64,000 nt of DNA, taken from assembly GCA_021613535.1 (NCBI GenBank), contig CP075493.1, positions 3,782,001 through 3,846,000 on the forward strand, in the 5' to 3' direction. The translations under genes and the position numbers were made by a program. The stretch is from Adineta vaga (lineage: Eukaryota > Rotifera). This document shows positions 24,701-36,700 of the stretch, one piece after another (position 1 is the first letter of the stretch; every line of letters starts with the position of its first letter). Below the pieces are notes generated by a model. The model was given only the letters and a program-made list of their open reading frames with translations. It did not search any database and had not been told where the DNA came from.

Positions 24701-27700
24701 AGGAACACAACCTACTGGAACTAAACCAGCCGGTACTCAACCAACAGGAACTCAACCAACAGGAACACAACCCACTGGAACTAAACCAGCCGGTACTCAA
24801 CCAACAGGAACTCAACCAGCCGGTACTCAACCAACAGGTACTCAACCAACAGGAACACAACCTACTGGAACTAAACCAGCCGGTACTCAACCAACAGGAA
24901 CACAACCAACAGGAACTAAACCAGCCGGTACTCAACCAACAGGAACTCAACCAACAGGAACTCAACCAACAGGTACTCAACCAACAGGAACACAACCTAC
25001 TGGAACTAAACCAGCCGGTACTCAACCAACAGGTACTCAACCAACAGGAACACAACCTACTGGAACTAAACCAGCCGGTACCCAACCAACAGGAACTCAA
25101 CCAACAGGAACACAACCTACTGGAACTAAACAAGCCGGTACTCAACCAACAGGATCACAACCTACTGGAACTAAACCAGCCGGTACTCAACCAACAGGAA
25201 CTCAACCAACAGGTACTCAACCAACAGGAACACAACCAACAGGAACACAACCTACTGGAACTAAACCAGCCGGTACTCAACCAACAGGAACACAACCTAC
25301 TGGAACTAAACCAGCCGGTACTCAACCAACAGGAACACAACCAACAGGAACTCAACCAACAGGTACTCAACCAACAGGAACGCAACCTACTGGAACTAAA
25401 CCAGCCGGTACACAACCAACAGGAACACAACCAACTGCAACTAAACCAGCCGGTACACAACCAACTGGAACACAACCAACTGCAACTAAACCAGCCGGTA
25501 CACAACCAACAGGAACACAACCAACTGCAACAAAACCAGCCGGTACACAACCAACTGGAACACAACCAACTGCAACTAAACCAGCCGGTACACAACCAAC
25601 TGCAACTAGAGCAACCAACCAACTGCAACCAGACCAGCCGGTACACAACCAACAGGAACACAACCAACTGCAACTAAACCAGCCGGTACACAACCAACTG
25701 GAACACAACCAACTGCAACTAGAGCAGCCGGTACACAACCAACTGCAACCAGACCAGCCGGTACACAACCAACAGGAACACAACCGACTGCAACTAAACC
25801 AGCCGGTACACAACCAACAGGAACACAACCAACTGCAACTAAACCAGCCGGTACACAACCAACTGGAACACAACCAACTGCAACAAAACCAGCCGGTACA
25901 CAACCAACTGCAACTAAACCAGCCGGTACACAACCAACAGGAACACAACCAACTGCAACTAAACCAGCCGGTACACAACCAACAGGAACACAACCAACTG
26001 CAACTAAACCAGCCGGTACACAACCAACTGGAACACAACCAACTGCAACTAAACCAGCCGGTACACAACCAACAAACAGCCGTAACACAACAGGACTGCA
26101 ACTAAACCAGCCGGTACACAACCAACAGGAACACAACCAACTGCAACTAAACCCAGCCGGTACACAACCAACAGGAACACAACCAACTGCAACTAAACCA
26201 GCCGGTACACAACCAACAGGAACACAACCAACTGCAACTAAACCAGCCGGTACACAACCAACCACGACTGCAACTAACCACGGTAACCAACCAACCGGTA
26301 CACAACAACAGGCGTAACACACAACCAACCACTGCAACTAAACCAGCCGGTACACAACCAACTGGAACACAACAAACTGCAACTAAACCAGCAGGTACTC
26401 AACCAACTCCAACTAGACCAGCCGGTACACAACCAACAGGAACACAACCGACTGCAACTAAACCAGCCGGTACACAACCAACAGGAACACAACCAACTGC
26501 AACTAAACCAGCCGGTACACAACCAACTGGAACACAACCAACTGCACAACCGACTGCAACTAAACCAGCCGGTACACAACCAACAGGAACACAACCAACT
26601 GCAACTAAACCAGCCGGTACACAACCAACAGGAACACAACCAACTGCAACTAAACCAGCCGGTACACAACCAACAGGAACACCAACAGGAACACAACCAA
26701 CTGCAACTAAACCAGCCGGTACACAACCAACTGGAACACAACCAACTGCAACTAAACCAGCCGGTACACAACCAACAGGAACACAACCAACTGCAACTAA
26801 ACCAGCCGGTACACAACCAACAGGAACACAACCAACTGCAACAAAACCAGCCGGTACACAACCAACAGGAACACAACCAACTGCAACTAAACCAGCCGGT
26901 ACACAACCAACAGGAACACAACCAACTGCAACTAAACCAGCCGGTACACAACCAACAGGAACACAACCAACTGCAACTAAACCAGCCGGTACACAACCAA
27001 CAGGAACACAACCGACTGCAACTAAACCAGCCGGTACTCAACCAACTGGAACACAACCAACTGCAACTAAACCAGCCGGTACACAACCAACAGGTACACA
27101 ACCGACTGCAACTAAACCAGCCGGTACACAACCAACTGCAACTAGAGCAGCCGGTACACAACCAACTGCAACCAGACCAGCCGGTACACAACCAACAGGA
27201 ACACAACCGACTGCAACTAAACCAGCCGGTACACAACCAACTGGAACACAACCAACTGCAACACAACCAACTGCAACAAAACCAGCCGGTACACAACCAA
27301 CAGCAACTAAACCAGCCGGTACACAACCAACAGGAACACAACCAACTGCAACTAAACCAGCCGGTACACAACCAACAGGAACACAACCAACTGCAACTAA
27401 ACCAGCCGGTACACAACCAACTGGAACACAACCAACTGCACTAAACCAGCCGGTACAACAACCAACCGGTACACAACCAACGCAACTAAACCAGCCGGTA
27501 CACAACCAACAGGAACACAACAACTGCAACTAAACCAGCCGGTACAACAACCAACCACAGGAACACAACCAACTGCAACTAAACCAGCCGGTACACAACC
27601 AACGGAACACAACCAACTGCAACTAAACAGCCGGTACACAACCAACAGGAACACAACCAACTGCAACTAAACCAGCCGGTACACAACCAACAGGAACACA

Positions 27701-30700
27701 ACCAACTGCAACTAAACCAGCCGGTACACAACCAACTGGAACACAACCAACTGCAACTAAACCAGCCGGTACACAACCAACAGGAACACAACCAACTGCA
27801 ACTAAACCAGCCGGTACACAACCAACAGGAACACAACCGACTGCAACTAAACCAGCCGGTACACAACCAACAGGAACACAACCAACTGCAACTAAACCAG
27901 CCGGTACACAACCAACAGGAACACAACCAACTGCAACTAAACCAGCCGGTACACAACCAACAGGAACACAACCGACTGCAACTAAACCAGCCGGTACACA
28001 ACCAACAGGAACACAACCAACTGCAACTAAACCAGCCGGTACACAACCAACAGGAACACAACCGACTGCAACTAAACCAGCCGGTACACAACCAACTGCA
28101 ACTAAACCAGCCGGTACACAACCAACTGCAACCAATACCAGCCGGTACACAACCAACAGGAACACAACCGACTGCAACTAAACCAGCCGGTACACAACCA
28201 ACTGGCAACACAACCGACTGCAACTAAACCAGCCGGTACACAACCAACAGCAACTAAACCAGCCGGTACACAACCAACAGGAACACAACCAACTGCAACT
28301 AAACCAGCCGGTACACAACCAACAGGAACACAACCAACTGCAACTAAACCAGCCGGTACAACCAACTGGAACACAACCAACTGGAACACAACCAACTGCA
28401 ACTAAACCAGCCGGTACACAACCAACTGGAACACAACCAACTGCAACTAAACCAGCCGGTACACAACCAACAGGAACACAACCAACTGCAACTAAACCAG
28501 CCGGTACACAACCAACTGGAACACAACCAACTGCAACTAAACCAGCCGGTACACAACCAACTGGAACACAACCAACTGCAACTAAACCAGCCGGTACACA
28601 ACCAACAGGAACACAACCAACTGCAACAAAACCAGCCGGTACACAACCAACAGGAACACAACCAACTGCAACAAAACCAGCCGGTACACAACAACGGAAC
28701 ACAACAACTGCCAACAACCGACCAACAAACCGCCGGTACACAACGGAACTGCAACTAAACCAGCCGGTACACTCACCAACAGGAACACAACACCAACTGC
28801 AACTAAACCAGCCGGTACACAACCAACTGGAACACAACCAACTGCAACTAAACCAGCCGGTACACAACCAACAGGAACACAACCAACTGCAACTAAACCA
28901 GCCGGTACACAACCAACTGGAAACACAACCAACTGCAACTAAACCAGCCGGTACACAACCAACTGGAACACAACCAACTGCAACTAGACCAGCCGGACAC
29001 CAACTGCAACTAGCAGCGCACTCAACAACTACGCAACGAGCCGGTACTCAACCAACTGGATCGCAACCCAATGAAACTATGCCAGCCGGTACCCAACCAC
29101 CTACTACTCAACGAGCCGGTACACTACCTACTGGATCGCAACCTAATGGAACTATGCCAGCCGGCACTCAACCACCTACTACGCAACGAGCCGGTACACT
29201 ACCAACTGGATCGCAACCCAATGGAACTATGCCAGCCGGCACTCAACCACCTACTACTCAACGAGCCGGTACACTACCAACTGGATCGCAACCCAATGGA
29301 ACTATGCCAGCCGGTACCCAACCACCTACTACTCAACGAGCCGGTACACTACCAACTGGATCGCAACCCAATGGAACTATGCCAGCCGGTACCCAACCAC
29401 CTACTACTCAACGAGCCGGTACTCAACCAACTGGATCGCAACCCAATGAAACTATGCCAGCCGGTACCCAACCACCTACTACTCAACGAGCCGGTACACT
29501 ACCAACTGGATCGCAACCCAATGGAACTATGCCAGCCGGCACTCAACCACCTACTACGCAACGAGCCGGTACACTACCAACTGGATCGGAACCCAATGGA
29601 ACTATGCCAGCCGGCACTCAACCACCTACTACGCAACGAGCCGGTACTCAACCAACTGGATCGCAACCCAATGGAACTATGCCAGCCGGCACTCAACCAC
29701 CTACTACGCAACGAGCCGGTACTCAACCAACTGGATCGCAACCAATGGAACTATGCCAGCTGGTACCCAACCAACTGCAACTAAACCAGCCGGTACACAA
29801 CCAACAGGAACACAACCAACTGCAACAAAACCAGCCGGTACACAACCAACAGGAACACAACCAACTGCAACTAAACCAGCCGGTACACAACCAACAGGAA
29901 CACAACCAACTGCAACTAAACCAGCCGGTACACAACCAACAGGAACACAACCGACTGCAACTAAACCAGCCGGTACTCAACCAACAGGAACACAACCAAC
30001 TGCAACTAAACCAGCCGGTACACAACCAACTGGAACACAACCAACTGCAACTAAACCAGCCGGTACACAACCAACAGGTACACAACCGACTGCAACTAAA
30101 CCAGCCGGTACACAACCAACTGCAACTAGAGCAGCCGGTACACAACCAACTGCAACCAGACCAGCCGGTACACAACCAACAGGAACACAACCGACTGCAA
30201 CTAAACCAGCCGGTACACAACCAACTGGAACACAACCAACTGCAACACAACCGACTGCAACTAAACCAGCCGGTACACAACCAACAGCAACTAAACCAGC
30301 CGGTACACAACCAACAGGAACACAACCAACTGCAACTAAACCAGCCGGTACACAACCAACAGGAACACAACCAACTGCAACTAAACCAGCCGGTACACAA
30401 CCAACTGGAACACAACCAACTGCAACACAACCGACTGCAACTAAACCAGCCGGTACACAACCAACAGCAACTAAACCAGCCGGTACACAACCAACAGGAA
30501 CACAACCAACTGCAACTAAACCAGCCGGTACACAACCAACAGGAACACAACCAACTGCAACAAAACCAGCCGGTACACAACCAACAGGAACACAACCAAC
30601 TGCAACTAAACCAGCCGGTACACAACCAACAGGAACACAACCAACTGCAACTAAACCAGCCGGTACACAACCAACTGGAACACAACCAACTGCAACTAAA

Positions 30701-33700
30701 CCAGCCGGTACACAACCAACAGGAACACAACCAACTGCAACTAAACCAGCCGGTACACAACCAACAGGAACACAACCAACTGCAACAAAACCAGCCGGTA
30801 CACAACCAACAGGAACACAACCAACTGCAACTAAACCAGCCGGTACACAACCAACAGGAACACAACCAACTGCAACTAAACCAGCCGGTACACAACCAAC
30901 AGGAACACAACCGACTGCAACTAAACCAGCCGGTACTCAACCAACAGGAACACAACCAACTGCAACTAAACCAGCCGGTACACAACCAACAGGTACACAA
31001 CCGACTGCAACTAAACCAGCCGGTACACAACCAACTGCAACTAGAGCAGCCGGTACACAACCAACTGCAACCAGACCAGCCGGTACACAACCAACAGGAA
31101 CACAACCGACTGCAACTAAACCAGCCGGTACACAACCAACTGGAACACAACCAACTGCAACACAACCGACTGCAACTAAACCAGCCGGTACACAACCAAC
31201 AGCAACTAAACCAGCCGGTACACAACCAACAGGAACACAACCAACTGCAACTAAACCAGCCGGTACACAACCAACAGGAACACAACCAACTGCAACTAAA
31301 CCAGCCGGTACACAACCAACTGGAACACAACCAACTGCAACACAACCGACTGCAACTAAACCAGCCGGTACACAACCGACTGCAACTAAACCAGCCGGTA
31401 CTCAACCAACAGGAACACAACCAACAGCAACTAAACCAGCCGGTACACAACCAACAGGAACACAACCAACTGCAACTAAACCAGCCGGTACACAACCAAC
31501 TGGAACACAACCAACAGGAACACAACCAACTGCAACTAAACCAGCCGGTACACAACCAACTGGAACACAACCAACTGCAACTAAACCAGCCGGTACACAA
31601 CCAACTGGAACACAACCAACTGCAACTAAACCAGCCGGTACACAACCAACAGGAACACAACCAACTGCAACAAAACCAGCCGGTACACAACCAACTGGAA
31701 CACAACCAACTGCAACTAAACCAGCCGGTACACAACCAACAGGAACACAACCAACTGCAACTAAACCAGCCGGTACACAACCAACAGGAACACAACCAAC
31801 TGGAACAAAACCAGCCGGTACACAACCAACTGGAACACAACCAACTGCAACACAACCGACTGCAACTAAACCAGCCGGTACACAACCGACTGCAACTAAA
31901 CCAGCCGGTACTCAACCAACAGGAACACAACCAACAGCAACTAAACCAGCCGGTACACAACCAACAGGAACACAACCAACTGCAACTAAACCAGCCGGTA
32001 CACAACCAACTGGAACACAACCAACAGGAACACAACCAACTGCAACTAAACCAGCCGGTACACAACCAACTGGAACACAACCAACTGCAACTAAACCAGC
32101 CGGTACACAACCAACTGGAACACAACCAACTGCAACTAGACCAGCCGGTACACAACCAACTGCAACTATGCCAGCCGGCACTCAACCACCTACTACGCAA
32201 CGAGCCGGTACTCAACCAACTGGATCGCAACCCAATGAAACTATGCCAGCCGGTACCCAACCACCTACTACTCAACGAGCCGGTACACTACCTACTGGAT
32301 CGCAACCTAATGGAACTATGCCAGCCGGCACTCAACCACCTACTACGCAACGAGCCGGTACACTACCAACTGGATCGCAACCCAATGGAACTATGCCAGC
32401 CGGCACTCAACCACCTACTACTCAACGAGCCGGTACACTACCAACTGGATCGCAACCCAATGGAACTATGCCAGCCGGTACCCAACCACCTACTACTCAA
32501 CGAGCCGGTACACTACCAACTGGATCGCAACCCAATGGAACTATGCCAGCCGGTACCCAACCACCTACTACTCAACGAGCCGGTACTCAACCAACTGGAT
32601 CGCAACCCAATGAAACTATGCCAGCCGGTACCCAACCACCTACTACTCAACGAGCCGGTACACTACCAACTGGATCGCAACCTAATGGAACTATGCCAGC
32701 CGGCACTCAACCACCTACTACGCAACGAGCCGGTACACTACCAACTGGATCGGAACCCAATGGAACTATGCCAGCCGGCACTCAACCACCTACTACGCAA
32801 CGAGCCGGTACTCAACCAACTGGATCGCAACCCAATGGAACTATGCCAGCCGGCACTCAACCACCTACTACGCAACGAGCCGGTACTCAACCAACTGGAT
32901 CGCAACCCAATGGAACTATGCCAGCTGGTACCCAACCAACTGCAACTAAACCAGCCGGTACACAACCAACAGGAACACAACCAACTGCAACAAAACCAGC
33001 CGGTACACAACCAACAGGAACACAACCAACTGCAACTAAACCAGCCGGTACACAACCAACAGGAACACAACCAACTGCAACTAAACCAGCCGGTACACAA
33101 CCAACAGGAACACAACCAACTGCAACTAAACCAGCCGGTACTCAACCAACAGGAACACAACCAACTGCAACTAAACCAGCCGGTACACAACCAACTGGAA
33201 CACAACCAACTGCAACTAAACCAGCCGGTACACAACCAACAGGTACACAACCGACTGCAACTAAACCAGCCGGTACACAACCAACTGCAACTAGAGCAGC
33301 CGGTACACAACCAACTGCAACCAGACCAGCCGGTACACAACCAACAGGAACACAACCGACTGCAACTAAACCAGCCGGTACACAACCAACTGGAACACAA
33401 CCAACTGCAACACAACCGACTGCAACTAAACCAGCCGGTACACAACCAACAGCAACTAAACCAGCCGGTACACAACCAACAGGAACACAACCAACTGCAA
33501 CCAAACCAGCCGGTACACAACCAACAGGAACACAACCAACTGCAACTAAACCAGCCGGTACACAACCAACTGGAACACAACCAACTGCAACACAACCGAC
33601 TGCAACTAAACCAGCCGGTACACAACCAACAGCAACTAAACCAGCCGGTACACAACCAACAGGAACACAACCAACTGCAACTAAACCAGCCGGTACACAA

Positions 33701-36700
33701 CCAACAGGAACACAACCAACTGCAACAAAACCAGCCGGTACACAACCAACAGGAACACAACCAACTGCAACTAAACCAGCCGGTACACAACCAACAGGAA
33801 CACAACCAACTGCAACTAAACCAGCCGGTACACAACCAACTGGAACACAACCAACTGCAACTAAACCAGCCGGTACACAACCAACAGGAACACAACCAAC
33901 TGCAACTAAACCAGCCGGTACACAACCAACAGGAACACAACCAACTGCAACAAAACCAGCCGGAACACAACCAACTGCAACTAAACCAGCCGGTACACAA
34001 CCAACAGGAACACAACCAACTGCAACTAAACCAGCCGGTACACAACCAACAGGAACACAACCGACTGCAACTAAACCAGCCGGTACTCAACCAACAGGAA
34101 CACAACCAACTGCAACTAAACCAGCCGGTACACAACCAACAGGTACACAACCGACTGCAACTAAACCAGCCGGTACACAACCAACTGCAACTAGAGCAGC
34201 CGGTACACGACCAGCCGGTACACAACCAACAGGAACACAACCGACTGCAACTAAACCAGCCGGTACACAACCAACTGGAACACAACCAACTGCAACACAA
34301 CCGACTGCAACTAAACCAGCCGGTACACAACCAACAGCAACTAAACCAGCCGGTACACAACCAACAGGAACACAACCAACTGCAACTAAACCAGCCGGTA
34401 CACAACCAACAGGAACACAACCAACTGCAACTAAACCAGCCGGTACACAACCAACTGGAACACAACCAACTGCAACACAACCGACTGCAACTAAACCAGC
34501 CGGTACACAACCGACTGCAACTAAACCAGCCGGTACTCAACCAACAGGAACACAACCAACAGCAACTAAACCAGCCGGTACACAACCAACAGGAACACAA
34601 CCAACTGCAACTAAACCAGCCGGTACACAACCAACTGGAACACAACCAACAGGAACACAACCAACTGCAACTAAACCAGCCGGTACACAACCAACTGGAA
34701 CACAACCAACTGCAACTAAACCAGCCGGTACACAACCAACTGGAACACAACCAACTGCAACTAAACCAGCCGGTACACAACCAACAGGAACACAACCAAC
34801 TGCAACAAAACCAGCCGGTACACAACCAACTGGAACACAACCAACTGCAACTAAACCAGCCGGTACACAACCAACAGGAACACAACCAACTGCAACTAAA
34901 CCAGCCGGTACACAACCAACAGGAACACAACCAACTGCAACAAAACCAGCCGGTACACAACCAACTGGAACACAACCAACTGCAACACAACCGACTGCAA
35001 CTAAACCAGCCGGTACACAACCGACTGCAACTAAACCAGCCGGTACTCAACCAACAGGAACACAACCAACAGCAACTAAACCAGCCGGTACACAACCAAC
35101 AGGAACACAACCAACTGCAACTCAACCAGCCGGTACACAACCAACTGGAACACAACCAACAGGAACACAACCAACTGCAACTAAACCAGCCGGTACACAA
35201 CCAACTGGAACACAACCAACTGCAACTAAACCAGCCGGTACACAACCAACTGGAACACAACCAACTGCAACTAGACCAGCCGGTACACAACCAACTGCAA
35301 CTATGCCAGCCGGCACTCAACCACCTACTACGCAACGAGCCGGTACTCAACCAACTGGATCGCAACCCAATGAAACTATGCCAGCCGGTACCCAACCACC
35401 TACTACTCAACGAGCCGGTACACTACCTACTGGATCGCAACCTAATGGAACTATGCCAGCCGGCACTCAACCACCTACTACGCAACGAGCCGGTACACTA
35501 CCAACTGGATCGCAACCCAATGGAACTATGCCAGCCGGCACTCAACCACCTACTACTCAACGAGCCGGTACACTACCAACTGGATCGCAACCCAATGGAA
35601 CTATGCCAGCCGGTACCCAACCACCTACTACTCAACGAGCCGGTACACTACCAACTGGATCGCAACCCAATGGAACTATGCCAGCCGGTACCCAACCACC
35701 TACTACTCAACGAGCCGGTACTCAACCAACTGGATCGCAACCCAATGAAACTATGCCAGCCGGTACCCAACCACCTACTACTCAACGAGCCGGTACACTA
35801 CCAACTGGATCGCAACCTAATGGAACTATGCCAGCCGGCACTCAACCACCTACTACGCAACGAGCCGGTACACTACCAACTGGATCGGAACCCAATGGAA
35901 CTATGCCAGCCGGCACTCAACCACCTACTACGCAACGAGCCGGTACTCAACCAACTGGATCGCAACCCAATGGAACTATGCCAGCCGGCACTCAACCACC
36001 TACTACGCAACGAGCCGGTACTCAACCAACTGGATCGCAACCCAATGGAACTATGCCAGCTGGTACCCAACCAACTGCAACTAAACCAGCCGGTACTCAA
36101 CCAACTGGATCGCAACCTAATGGAACTATGCCAGCCGGCACTCAACCACCTACTACTCAACGAGCCGGTACACTACCAACTGGATCGCAACCTAATGGAA
36201 CTATGCCAGCCGGCACTCAACCACCTACTACTCAACGAGCTGGTACACTACCAACTGGATCGCAACCCAATGGAACTATGCCAGCCGGTACCCAACCACC
36301 TACTACTCAACGGGCCGGTACTCAACCAACTGGATCGCAACCCAATGGAACTATGCCAGCTGGTACCCAACCAACTGCAACTAAACCAGCCGGTACTCAA
36401 CCAACTGGATCGCAACCTAATGGAACTATGCCAGCCGGCACTCAACCACCTACTACTCAACGAGCCGGTACACTACCAACTGGATCGCAACCTAATGGAA
36501 CTATGCCAGCCGGCACTCAACCACCTACTACTCAACGAGCCGGTACACTACCAACTGGATCGCAACCCAATGGAACTATGCCAGCCGGTACCCAACCACC
36601 TACTACTCAACGAGCCGGTACACTACCAACTGGATCGCAACCCAATGGAACTATGCCAGCCGGTACCCAACCACCTACTACTCAACGAGACGGTACACTA

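Noticed and set aside
20983-28938. Long minus-strand reading frames rich in Cys, Trp, Leu and Ser (up to about 500 residues)
   Set aside because: They are the antisense of the Thr/Pro repeat, stay open only because the unit lacks stops in that frame, and have no start context, splice sites or non-repeat ends.
29723-36460. Minus-strand frames of 850-890 residues (SCSWLCTGWF pattern)
   Set aside because: Antisense shadows of the higher-order repeat; they end exactly where the repeat pattern changes.
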